Assembly: GCA_946403965.1 (NCBI GenBank)
Contig: CAMJBT010000025.1
Coordinates: forward strand, 1-43,876
Length of the DNA stretch: 43,876 bases
Direction: 5' to 3'
Origin: an uncultured Pseudobutyrivibrio sp.
GTDB lineage: Bacteria > Bacillota > Clostridia > Lachnospirales > Lachnospiraceae
In this document: positions 17,968-25,648 of the stretch, in pieces
Layout: every line of letters starts with the position of its first letter
Numbering within the stretch: position 1 is the first letter of the stretch
Program-made: the position numbers and the translations under genes
Notes under the pieces: model-generated
Databases searched by the model: none
Told to the model about the DNA's origin: nothing
The model's input: the letters and a program-made list of their open reading frames with translations, nothing else

Positions 17968-18643
17968 ATACATCCCTTATAATTTTAGATGCCTTTGCAC
18001 TTTGACCATCCATCCCCTTAAAGCAAAGATACGCTAACAGTTTATTATCCTTCTCCAACACCTTTCCGGCGTATAATATTCCCTCTTTTTCAACCTCAGC
18101 ACGAACGATTTTCGCCTTAATTGCCAAGCTGAAATCCGAGCTACTGGCATTGTCTGCAAAATTCACCACAACCACATCACCTATAGTGACTCTGTTGGCA
18201 TTTCCAATAAAAGAGACTCCTGCATCGCTAACATCCAGCACTGAAACAGAAAATCTTCTACCATCCTCCATACTAGCAGACCCAGGCGCATTAACAATAA
18301 CTCTTGTATCCTCTCTTCTTTCGCTTGACGCAGCTATAGTACCAAACTGGCTTGAATCGATTGCATAGTAATCAACCCCCTTGAAATTTACCACATTGAC
18401 TGCCACATTTCTCCATACCACTCGACCATTTGTCTTAGGATCAATGCAGTGAAGGGCAAATCTCATGCTTTCTGGAGCACCATGTGTAAAATCAACGACC
18501 CGATCATTGTATACGTATGGCTTTACCAACGCTCCTGTGCCTGAATTGGTACCTACCACTTCTGTCTTCAATTCAAAGGATGAACCACCAATAATCACTT
18601 CTAGTGTGACTACCTGTCCAGCCTGAAGCTCCTCAAGTTTCAT
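17957..18643 (-). CDS. PilZ-domain c-di-GMP receptor (YcgR-like)
   Basis: A 228-residue protein with an N-terminal YcgR-like beta domain (LEELQAGQVVTLEV onward, about 1-95) and a C-terminal PilZ domain. Both c-di-GMP contact motifs are intact: the RxxxR-type RREDTR and DVSDAG, followed by GVSFIGN. YcgR-type proteins act as flagellar brakes or regulate surface behaviour. The start is the ATG at 18643, 7 bases after GGGAG. The zinc-ribbon membrane protein overlaps its 3' end, pointing to a shared pathway. A matching phosphodiesterase gene (39746-41434) lies in the same window. Confidence 0.9.
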   Translation of the reverse strand: MKLEELQAGQVVTLEVIIGGSSFELKTEVVGTNSGTGALVKPYVYNDRVVDFTHGAPESMRFALHCIDPKTNGRVVWRNVAVNVVNFKGVDYYAIDSSQFGTIAASSERREDTRVIVNAPGSASMEDGRRFSVSVLDVSDAGVSFIGNANRVTIGDVVVVNFADNASSSDFSLAIKAKIVRAEVEKEGILYAGKVLEKDNKLLAYLCFKGMDGQSAKASKIIRDVYGR

Positions 18644-18673
18644 AAATTTTCTCCCTATGCCTTTCTTAATATA

Positions 18674-18703
18674 ATTATACAAGACTTCTTGCTAACCAAA
18701 CAA
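18674..18703 (-). promoter_or_regulatory. Promoter of the PilZ gene
   Basis: TTGTTT (18698-18703), 18-base spacer, TATAAT (18674-18679); the expected transcript start is about 25 bases before the ATG. The inverted repeat TTCTTGCT/AGCAAGAA (18686-18721) overlaps the -35 box and could be an operator or a remnant terminator for folD. Confidence 0.55.
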
Positions 18704-18763
18704 GAAATTTGTCAGCAAGAACCTCTATAATTAATCGGCATTTACTTCAAATAGTTTATGGAA

Positions 18764-19621
18764 TTATTTGAGAAAATGTTTTTCTGCTGCTTCCACAACA
18801 TGTTTAACCAAAATACTTGTGGTCACACCACCTACTCCACCTGGAACTGGAGTGATTGCATCAACGATAGATTCCACCTCATCAAAGATAACATCGCCAC
18901 ACAACTTGTTCTTTTCAGTATTCCAACTTATTCCAACATCAATAACAGTTTGTCCTTCACTCAGACAATCTTTACCAACCGATTCCATCTTTCCAGTAGC
19001 CACAACCACAATATCAGCTGCTTTTGTAATAGAAGGAATGTCCTTTGTTCTAGTATGGCAAATGGTAACTGTGGCATTTTGATGCATAAGCATCATTGCA
19101 ACTGGACGGCCAATAACCAGGGAACGTCCAATAACTGCTACCTTCTTACCTTCAAGCTCCACCTTGTAATGCTTTAATATTTCCATAGCTGCCTCTGCAG
19201 TACATGGTGCAAATCCTAAATCAGTATTTGTAAATACTCCAGCAAGGGATAAATCTGTACATCCATCCACATCCTTTGAAGGATTAAGGCTGGCTCTGGC
19301 CTTCTCTCCATCAATATGCTTTGGAAGAGGTCTAAACATAAGTATTCCATGTATATTTATATCTTTATTTAATTTATTAAGAGTGGCAAAAAACTCATCT
19401 GAGCTAATATCTACTGGAAGTGCTGTAACCTTTACCTCAACTCCCACCTGCTGGCATCGTTTAATAGCTCCCTTTTCATATGATAAATCATCAGGTCGCT
19501 CCCCCACACGAAGAATTGCCAGAGTTGGTGTTACTCCTTTGGACTTAAGTGCCTCCACTCTATTAGTTAAATCGTTATTTAATTCATCTACAACTTCTTT
19601 ACCTTTTAATAATCTTGCCAT
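18764..19621 (-). CDS. folD: Bifunctional methylene-THF dehydrogenase / methenyl-THF cyclohydrolase
   Basis: Interconverts 5,10-methylene-, 5,10-methenyl- and 10-formyl-tetrahydrofolate using NAD(P). 285 residues, normal length. Signatures: catalytic Lys in SYEKGAIKRC, RPLPKHID, VDGCTD, the dinucleotide motif IGRSLVIGRPVAMML, VIDVGISW and the C-terminal DAITPVPGGVGGVTT. Ribosome site AGGAG, 7 bases before the ATG. It follows fchA by 11 bases, so the two cyclohydrolase-type activities are co-expressed. Confidence 0.97.
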   Translation of the reverse strand: MARLLKGKEVVDELNNDLTNRVEALKSKGVTPTLAILRVGERPDDLSYEKGAIKRCQQVGVEVKVTALPVDISSDEFFATLNKLNKDINIHGILMFRPLPKHIDGEKARASLNPSKDVDGCTDLSLAGVFTNTDLGFAPCTAEAAMEILKHYKVELEGKKVAVIGRSLVIGRPVAMMLMHQNATVTICHTRTKDIPSITKAADIVVVATGKMESVGKDCLSEGQTVIDVGISWNTEKNKLCGDVIFDEVESIVDAITPVPGGVGGVTTSILVKHVVEAAEKHFLK

Positions 19622-19632
19622 CTGCTACTCTC

Positions 19633-20247
19633 CTAAATTCTATTCCAAACATCTGTGTAAATCTCATCTGCAAGCTTTGTGTATTTCGAAACCAATGCAT
19701 CTACTTTTGAATCCAAATCATTTGCATATGCTCTATCTTTCATTGACTTAGTATTTATTTTTACATTTACAGCTGCACCTTTTATAGCTCCCTGTAAAAG
19801 AGCTGCTCCGGTAGCAGCATCACTTATCATGATAACTGATCCTTTGTCTGCAAAATCACGATGAAGCTCCACTGCTTCACATGCCAGTTCAAGTATTCTA
19901 TATGGAACTGCAGCTGCATCCTTCAAACATTTTTCCATTATTTCATCCCTGTCTGGATTCTCTTTTGGGATTGAATATGCCTTTGAAAGCGGCTCAAAAG
20001 CTACTGCGTCATCATCAATACATTTCAACAGTTCAAAGCGAATATCTTCAGCCCTTTTCATAAGACTCTTTATATCATCTTCAACATCTGCATACTTTTT
20101 CTTGCCAATTGTAAACTCGCCTACCATACTTCCCAAAGCTGTACCTATAGCACCTGCAAGAGCACTTGCTCCACCTCCACCAGGGACTGATTTTTTTGCA
20201 GCAAGTTCACATGTAAAATTCATAACACTAGTAGTAATAAGACTCAT
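19633..20247 (-). CDS. fchA: Cyclodeaminase/cyclohydrolase family protein (FchA-like)
   Basis: 204-residue helical protein of the formiminotransferase-cyclodeaminase C-terminal family. Hallmark PGGGGASALAGAIGTALGSMV near the N-terminus, then FTIGKKKYADVEDD and the helix with DDDAVAFEPL. Stand-alone members are methenyl-THF cyclohydrolases in acetogens and other clostridia, or cyclodeaminases paired with a glutamate formiminotransferase; no such partner is seen here, so the cyclohydrolase role is favoured. It forms an operon with folD. A terminator hairpin ends only 15 bases upstream of its start codon. Confidence 0.9.
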   Translation of the reverse strand: MSLITTSVMNFTCELAAKKSVPGGGGASALAGAIGTALGSMVGEFTIGKKKYADVEDDIKSLMKRAEDIRFELLKCIDDDAVAFEPLSKAYSIPKENPDRDEIMEKCLKDAAAVPYRILELACEAVELHRDFADKGSVIMISDAATGAALLQGAIKGAAVNVKINTKSMKDRAYANDLDSKVDALVSKYTKLADEIYTDVWNRI

Positions 20248-20262
20248 AACATTCTCCTTTTA

Positions 20263-20308
20263 TAAAACAAAACTCCAAAGCCTTGAAGAATCCTCAAAGC
20301 TTTGGAGT
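20263..20308 (-). terminator. Terminator between the small ORF and fchA
   Basis: ACTCCAAAGC/GCTTTGGAGT stem with a 17-base loop, then TTTTGTTTT on the minus strand. It ends about 15 bases before the fchA start, overlapping what should be the fchA leader, so it could be an attenuator rather than a plain terminator. Confidence 0.85.
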
Positions 20309-20313
20309 AATTA

Positions 20314-20487
20314 TCATCCACTTATGTAATCAAAAATAGTCATTTGATTTGAATCGGACACCAAGAAATCGTAATTCTGCTGTTCTTCGGCAGTCATTTC
20401 TCTATGAAACACGTAAGTCTCCTGTTTAATTGTCCCATCCATATCAAAATACATCTGCCTGTAGCTGGTATTTTCTCTGTCCATCAT
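20314..20487 (-). CDS. Small ORF, 57 residues, unknown
   Basis: Hypothetical protein whose codons are plausible (MMDRENTSYRQMYFDMDGT at the start, a helical EMTAEEQQNYDFL near the end). No family recognised and no membrane segment. The ATG at 20487 lies 14 bases after AAAGGA; a TTG at 20499 is only 2 bases from it, so the start is uncertain. A good terminator follows 5 bases after the stop. The FDMDGT string mimics HAD motif I, but the protein is far too short for that fold. Confidence 0.45.
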   Translation of the reverse strand: MMDRENTSYRQMYFDMDGTIKQETYVFHREMTAEEQQNYDFLVSDSNQMTIFDYISG

Positions 20488-20549
20488 GCCTATAATCAAA
20501 ATCCTTTCAAGGAATTATTATACGCATATTACCTGACTGTTGCAATTAT

Positions 20550-21479
20550 TTATTTTTCAGGTATTTCAATACCAAACTCACTTGGCAAAAATCTTGGGCA
20601 AACATTGTCATTTGTAACAATTACAGAAGCGGCTAATGTAGAACCAATTTCGCAGGCCTCCTCTAAGTTTTTGCCATAAGTGAGTCCAATTGTAGCACCG
20701 GCAAAGAATGAATCTCCAGCGCCAGTTGTATCTTTTACATCTACCTTTCTTGCTGGAACAAATCCTGTCTTGCCATCCTTTTCAGCAAAAACAGCACCCT
20801 TACCACCCATAGTTACTATCATTTTAGAAATATTAGCACCTTGAATTTTCTTGGCTATAATTTCTTGCATTTCTTCTTGAGTCTTTTCTGAATAGTCATC
20901 CATAAAAAGAATACCGGCTTCCTGTTGATTGCAGACAAAACACTCTACATTTGTAAGAAAATCTCTTCTTTCTACAGCAATACTCATATTTGAAACAGCA
21001 GCATAGACCTTAAGATTATATTTTTCAGCATATTTGAATACACGTTTAATAGTATCTTTCTCCATATCAATTTCCAGAGCAATACTATCTGCATCCTTAA
21101 AAATTTCATCTCCCTGCTCATCAAGGATATCGTTAATTACAGATAAATCCGGACGCTTTGAAATAGAAGCAACCACATCACCGTGATTATCAAAAACAGC
21201 AAGCCATTTACCCATTCCATCTGGTGTACGGCGAACAAATCTTGTATCAACTTTATGATTATTAAGCTTATCAAGTACACCTGTACCTATACCGCTTTCA
21301 TCTACAAGGCTGACAAAAGTAGGGCGAAGCTCTACATTAGCAATGTCCTCAACAACATTTCGGCTAACGCCACCATGTACTTCTTCAACTGTTCCAACAT
21401 TGCGGCCAGCAGGAATATAGCTAGCTGTGGAATGTCCCTTTATATCAATAAATACAGCACCTAAAACAACAATTCCCAT
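20550..21479 (-). CDS. PfkB-family sugar/nucleoside kinase
   Basis: Ribokinase-superfamily kinase, 309 residues. N-terminal GAVFIDIKG and GGVSRNVVEDIANV correspond to PfkB signature 1 and the substrate-binding region; signature 2 is DTTGAGDSFFAGA with catalytic Asp in GAGD. Residues around SRNVVEDIA resemble pseudouridine-kinase-like members, but no PsuG-type glycosidase is adjacent, so the substrate is left open. The start is the ATG at 21479 (MGIVVLGAVF), 11 bases after AAAGGAG; the frame stays open upstream through non-coding DNA. It has its own promoter and no visible terminator. Confidence 0.88.
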   Translation of the reverse strand: MGIVVLGAVFIDIKGHSTASYIPAGRNVGTVEEVHGGVSRNVVEDIANVELRPTFVSLVDESGIGTGVLDKLNNHKVDTRFVRRTPDGMGKWLAVFDNHGDVVASISKRPDLSVINDILDEQGDEIFKDADSIALEIDMEKDTIKRVFKYAEKYNLKVYAAVSNMSIAVERRDFLTNVECFVCNQQEAGILFMDDYSEKTQEEMQEIIAKKIQGANISKMIVTMGGKGAVFAEKDGKTGFVPARKVDVKDTTGAGDSFFAGATIGLTYGKNLEEACEIGSTLAASVIVTNDNVCPRFLPSEFGIEIPEK

Positions 21480-21514
21480 ATATCTAAACACTCCTTTAAA
21501 ATAAATACCTACCA

Positions 21515-21543
21515 ATATTAGCATACTAGCACATAAATGTGAA
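21515..21543 (-). promoter_or_regulatory. Promoter of the PfkB-family kinase
   Basis: TTCACA (21538-21543), 17-base spacer, TAATAT (21515-21520), about 35 bases upstream of the start codon. The small inverted repeat CACAT/ATGTG falls between the two boxes. Confidence 0.45.
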
Positions 21544-21549
21544 AAAAAA

Positions 21550-21620
21550 CTTTGCTCTCGCCCAATACCCCCTTTACATATGAGCCTGTGAGTCACGCCC
21601 TGCCTGGTTGCTTGCCCCAC
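21550..21620 (-). other. G-rich non-coding block of unknown nature
   Basis: Seventy-one bases of unusually GC-rich, G-skewed minus-strand sequence (runs GGGG, GGG, GGGGG, GGG) in an AT-rich gap, beginning just after the terminator of the CobW gene and ending in eight T. No start codon with ribosome site and no long stem was found. It might be a short RNA, an intergenic repeat unit or a regulatory leader; the sequence alone does not decide. Confidence 0.4.
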
Positions 21621-21621
21621 A

Positions 21622-21648
21622 TAAAAAGGAGGAGCTTTCACTCCTCCA
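21622..21648 (-). terminator. Terminator of the isomerase/CobW operon
   Basis: GGAGGAG/CTCCTCC stem with a 6-base loop followed by TTTTT. The left arm includes the last codons and the stop of the CobW gene. Confidence 0.9.
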
Positions 21649-22570
21649 TAAATGCTTTTATTTTCTTGTCGTTTAGATCCTCGCCTATTACGATGAATAC
21701 TTCCTGACCTACAGTCATTTCTGTTAGTTCAAATTCCTGTGTAGTAGCATTAAATTGATACCACACGTCATCCTCTTTGAAAAATCCCTTTGCTCTAAGA
21801 ATTTTTCCATAAGATGTGTCTGTCATAAGCTTATCAATTTTAGACTTTATTGAAGATTTCTTCATTGGAAGCTCTATGAAATAAACGGTTTTATACATGG
21901 CATCGTCTGTACCTAGCTTCTTTACATATGAACTCATGGAATAACCTGAAGAAGCAATTTTTTCAAAATCAGCTTCTGTAAAATCATCCCAGCTTTTGTT
22001 CATAATTAAAGATGAAACATCCTTTTTCAGCTTCGCCTTCTCTGCCGCATCCTTCAAATGATTGATTGTAGCAGTTATTTGATTTGAATCGACAAGTTGT
22101 GTTCTACTAAGGACTATTATTCCAGCATTTGCAATCTGTGACGCAAGGAAATAATCGGAATCATCTGATAAATTGTCCTCAAGCCTGGCATCCACAATAG
22201 TAATTACATTTCCTATTTCATACCATCTATCCAGCGGCTCATCTCTAAGAGAATCAAAAAATTCATCCACATCAAAAATACCTGATGGTTCTATTATTAC
22301 CCTATCGTAGCCACTCATGCCCATTGAAATGAGCTTTGTTTTGAATCTGCGTCTGTGGCAATCAGCATCACAACCACCTGCCACCATTTCCAGTTCACAT
22401 TTATCTCCTCGAAGATCATTTAGCAAAAGCATATCGACATTTACAGCACCGTAGTCATTTTCAAGTATGCCCACACGCTGTCCCTGGTCCATAAAATACT
22501 TTGCATATTTCTTTAAAAATGTAGTCTTACCACTTCCCAAGAAGCCTGTTATTAAATCTACTTTAATCAT
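21638..22570 (-). CDS. CobW/P47K-family G3E GTPase (metallochaperone-like)
   Basis: 310-residue GTPase of the CobW/COG0523 group. Walker A is GFLGSGKTTFLKK at 9-21, the NDYGAVNVD segment follows, IIEPSGIFD carries Walker B, and the last 75 residues form the CobW C-terminal domain. The family's usual CxCC metal motif is replaced by GGCDADCHRR (Cys67, Cys71, His72), so metal choice may differ. It starts 12 bases after the last isomerase large subunit, so it is co-transcribed with two Fe-S enzymes. A role in metal delivery to them is inference. Confidence 0.9.
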   Translation of the reverse strand: MIKVDLITGFLGSGKTTFLKKYAKYFMDQGQRVGILENDYGAVNVDMLLLNDLRGDKCELEMVAGGCDADCHRRRFKTKLISMGMSGYDRVIIEPSGIFDVDEFFDSLRDEPLDRWYEIGNVITIVDARLEDNLSDDSDYFLASQIANAGIIVLSRTQLVDSNQITATINHLKDAAEKAKLKKDVSSLIMNKSWDDFTEADFEKIASSGYSMSSYVKKLGTDDAMYKTVYFIELPMKKSSIKSKIDKLMTDTSYGKILRAKGFFKEDDVWYQFNATTQEFELTEMTVGQEVFIVIGEDLNDKKIKAFMEE

Positions 22571-22582
22571 TATAAAACCTTA

Positions 22583-23824
22583 TCATGCCTCTGTAATTTC
22601 TCCTGCTATAGCTGTAGCTGCAGCTGTTGCAGGGCTAGCAAGATATATTTTAACCTTACTTGTACCCATTCGTCCAAGGAAATTTCGATTATTTGTTGCA
22701 ACTACCACCTCATCATCAGAAAGAATTCCGCCACCTCTGCCACAGCAAAGTCCACATCCAGGTGTCGTAATAATTGCTCCTGCATCAGATAAAATACCAA
22801 GAGTTCCATCAGCAAGAGCCTCACGATAAATCTTTCTACTCGCAGGAGTAACAATAAGCTTCACATAATCAGCAACATGCTTCCCCTTTAGAATTGTTGC
22901 AGCTGTTCTAAGATCCTCAAGACGCCCATTTGTACATGAACCTAAAAAGACTTGATTCACCTTTGTCCCCTTAAGCTCTGAAACTGGCTTAATGTTATCC
23001 ACAAGAGATGGACAAGCACATACAGGGACAAAATCCTCAGCTCTATATTGAAGGACCTTTGAATATGTAGCATTATCATCGCCTCTAAGAGCCTTCATTT
23101 CATCGTCATATGGAATTCTACAATAGTCACAAGTTTTTTCGTCTGGTGCAAACAATCCGCATTTAGCTCCAGCCTCCACAGACATATTTGACATTGTCAT
23201 TCTGCTGGCGACACTCATAGAATCTACCGTACTTCCAGTAAATTCTATTGCCTGATAAGTTGCTCCACTGGCGGTCAAATCTCCTATTATTCGAAGGATA
23301 ATATCCTTTGAAGTCACGTTTCCAGAAAGAGTTCCATCGATCTCAACCTTTATAGTCTCAGGTACCTTTATCCACAGCTGTCCTGTACCAAGAATACCAG
23401 CCATTTCTGTATAGCCAATACCAGTAGAAAAAGCGCCAACACATCCATATGTAACAGTATGACTGTCTGTTCCAAACGCAATGTCTCCAGGCTTAACATA
23501 CCCTGCCTCTGTCATAAGCTGATGACAAATACCGTCAGTACGATGCACACTCTTGATTCCATATTTTTCAGCGAATTCATCTGCTACTCTGAAATGTCTG
23601 CTATCATCCACCTGTGTAGCAGGAAGAAAATGATCATAGATGAGAACGATTTTGTCAGGATTGTAAACCTTGCTAAATCCCATCTCATGAAACTTTTGAA
23701 CCGCAAAAGGTGCCATAATATCATCAATCATGCACCAATCCACATCAACAGTCACTATATCTCCAGGCTTAACCTCATGGCCAACCTTTTTTCCAATTAT
23801 CTTTTCAATAAGTGTGTGTCCCAT
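22583..23824 (-). CDS. LeuC/HacA-family dehydratase large subunit, pair B
   Basis: Aconitase-superfamily large subunit, 413 residues, of the short LeuC2/homoaconitase/dimethylmalate-dehydratase branch. It carries a [4Fe-4S] cluster on Cys297 (LGSCTNGRLEDLR) and Cys357/Cys360 (TTPGCGLCCGRGGG). Other conserved parts: DHFLPATQ, GICHQL, GTDSHT. It should isomerise or dehydrate a 2- or 3-hydroxy-dicarboxylate together with the small subunit encoded 12 bases upstream. Isopropylmalate, citramalate and 2,3-dimethylmalate are all possible. Ribosome site GGAG, 5 bases before the ATG. Confidence 0.9.
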   Translation of the reverse strand: MGHTLIEKIIGKKVGHEVKPGDIVTVDVDWCMIDDIMAPFAVQKFHEMGFSKVYNPDKIVLIYDHFLPATQVDDSRHFRVADEFAEKYGIKSVHRTDGICHQLMTEAGYVKPGDIAFGTDSHTVTYGCVGAFSTGIGYTEMAGILGTGQLWIKVPETIKVEIDGTLSGNVTSKDIILRIIGDLTASGATYQAIEFTGSTVDSMSVASRMTMSNMSVEAGAKCGLFAPDEKTCDYCRIPYDDEMKALRGDDNATYSKVLQYRAEDFVPVCACPSLVDNIKPVSELKGTKVNQVFLGSCTNGRLEDLRTAATILKGKHVADYVKLIVTPASRKIYREALADGTLGILSDAGAIITTPGCGLCCGRGGGILSDDEVVVATNNRNFLGRMGTSKVKIYLASPATAAATAIAGEITEA

Positions 23825-23836
23825 AACATCTCCATT

Positions 23837-24322
23837 TTAATCTAATCCATTGCGTTTTCTCATAGCTTTTACAAGACCGCCTGCGTCCAAAATTTCCATC
23901 AGATTCTCTGGTAAATTTGCAATCTCATATGATTTGCCATTAACTATTATTTCTTTGCCTGGCTCAACCTTGGCAACCTCTCCCTCTTTTACATTGTCAT
24001 ATAAATCAGGCTGTTCGATGAGAAGTAAACCATTATTGATGGCATTTCTAAAGAATATTCTGGCAAATGATTTGGCAACAATGCAAGAAACCCCTAGTGC
24101 CTTTACCACTTCTGGTGCCTGCTCTCTGGATGAACCACATCCAAAGTTGTTTCCTGCAACAATCATATCTCCTGGCTTAATCATCCCTGCCAAATCCTGA
24201 CGTAATGGACTAAAAGCATATGGCTTCATTTTTTCTACAGTGTCAAATGCCAAATATTCAGTAGGTAATATGATATCTGTATCAATATCATCGCCTAATT
24301 TCCATATTTTTGCTTCAAACAT
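23837..24322 (-). CDS. LeuD/HacB-family dehydratase small subunit, pair B
   Basis: 161-residue swivel-domain subunit. DDIDTDIILPTEYLAF carries the substrate loop (YLAF, residues 23-26) and NNFGCGSSREQAP is the family signature. Known homoaconitases carry Arg after YL and isopropylmalate isomerases a hydrophobic residue; Ala here argues against homoaconitate. It lies between the two large-subunit genes; ribosome site AGGAG 9 bases before the ATG. The pairing with the large subunit at 22583-23824 rests on gene order. Confidence 0.9.
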   Translation of the reverse strand: MFEAKIWKLGDDIDTDIILPTEYLAFDTVEKMKPYAFSPLRQDLAGMIKPGDMIVAGNNFGCGSSREQAPEVVKALGVSCIVAKSFARIFFRNAINNGLLLIEQPDLYDNVKEGEVAKVEPGKEIIVNGKSYEIANLPENLMEILDAGGLVKAMRKRNGLD

Positions 24323-24351
24323 ATTGTTATTCTCCTAATAAGCTCTTGTTT

Positions 24352-25599
24352 TTACAAATCCTCTGCAACAGTGATGCAACCACGTATTGCTGACGCCGTA
24401 ACTGTTGCAGCACTGGCAAGATAAACAAATGAATCTTTATGACCTGCACGTCCTTTGAAGTTGCGTGTTCCGGTTGAAATAAGAGTTTCTCCTTCTCCAA
24501 TTACCCCCTGACAAGCTCCCCAGCAAACTGAACAGTTAGGATTCATTACCATGGCACCTGCTTCCATAAAGATATCAAGAAGTCCTTCCTCCAATGCCTG
24601 CTTATAGACATCACGGCTGGCAGGAACCACCAAAAATCTCACCTTATCTGCCACATGCTTGCCTTTAATAACCTGAGCTCCAACACGTAAATCCTCTATA
24701 CGACCATTGTTACAGCTTCCAAGAAAAGCTTCGTCAATCTTCACGCCTTCACATTCCTTTGCAGGAACTACATTATCCACAAAATGTGGCTTAGCAACTA
24801 TTGGTTGTATTTCTGAAAGGTCAATATCAAATACTTCAGAGAAAACCGCATCCTCATCAGATTTATATAATGCCTTTGGCTGTCGACCATGTGCCTCAAG
24901 ATATTCAAGAGCCACATCATCTACTTCCATAAGTGCAGTTTTTGCTCCAGCTTCTACGCACAAATTACAGATAGAAATTCTGTCAGCTATAGAAAGCTCA
25001 TGTAATCCTTCTCCTGCAAATTCCATTGCTTTATAGTTTGCACCATTTGCACTAATCCTACCAATGATAGTAAGAATCAAATCTCTGGCATAAACACCCT
25101 TATTTAATTTACCATGAAGATTGAATCGAATTGTCTCTGGTACAAGAAGCCATGATGTACCTGTGACCATACCATATAAATAGTCTGTACAGCCAACTCC
25201 AGTACCAAAGGCTCCAAGGGCACCATAAGCACAAGTGTGAGAGTCTGCGCCAAAAATAAGTTCACCTGGACGGACATGCTTCTCCATCATCACCTGATGA
25301 CAGACACCCTCGCCTTCATAGAAAGTAATACCATGTTCCTTTGCAAAATCACGCATTTTCTTGTGTGATGCTGCAGTCTTTGGGCTATCCGCTGGAATAT
25401 TGTGATCAATAATCCAAACAAGCTTGCTTGTATCAGCAATATGAGGATTTTTTAAATTATTGTACATATCGATGGTAAGGTGAGTTGTACCATCGTTACT
25501 CATCAATTTATCTATTGTAACAGTTTCGATATCACCAGCCTTGCAGCTTTCAACCCCTGCTGCTGCAGCGATGATTTTCTCAGCCATTGTCATTCCCAT
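24352..25599 (-). CDS. LeuC/HacA-family dehydratase large subunit, pair A
   Basis: Second aconitase-superfamily large subunit, 415 residues, clearly paralogous to the one downstream. Cluster ligands Cys296 (LGSCNNGRIEDLR) and Cys356/Cys359 (NPNCSVCWGACQG). It also has DHNIPADSPK, GVCHQVM, GADSHTCAYG and VPASRDVYKQAL. Likely 3-isopropylmalate dehydratase, perhaps also acting on citramalate, with the small subunit at 25649-26116. The start follows AAGGAG by 9 bases. No leuA or leuB gene is in the window. Confidence 0.9.
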   Translation of the reverse strand: MGMTMAEKIIAAAAGVESCKAGDIETVTIDKLMSNDGTTHLTIDMYNNLKNPHIADTSKLVWIIDHNIPADSPKTAASHKKMRDFAKEHGITFYEGEGVCHQVMMEKHVRPGELIFGADSHTCAYGALGAFGTGVGCTDYLYGMVTGTSWLLVPETIRFNLHGKLNKGVYARDLILTIIGRISANGANYKAMEFAGEGLHELSIADRISICNLCVEAGAKTALMEVDDVALEYLEAHGRQPKALYKSDEDAVFSEVFDIDLSEIQPIVAKPHFVDNVVPAKECEGVKIDEAFLGSCNNGRIEDLRVGAQVIKGKHVADKVRFLVVPASRDVYKQALEEGLLDIFMEAGAMVMNPNCSVCWGACQGVIGEGETLISTGTRNFKGRAGHKDSFVYLASAATVTASAIRGCITVAEDL

Positions 25600-25648
25600 A
25601 ATATATGTCTCCTTGTTGTGCTCTTGATTTACAAATTCTATTTGGTAA

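Noticed and set aside
20314-20487. FDMDGT motif suggesting a HAD phosphatase
   Set aside because: The ORF is only 57 residues and lacks every other HAD motif; the match is chance.
18644-21479. Tetrahydrofolate riboswitch for the folD/fchA genes
   Set aside because: The leaders were read for the conserved paired core of that riboswitch and none was found; only plain hairpins are present.
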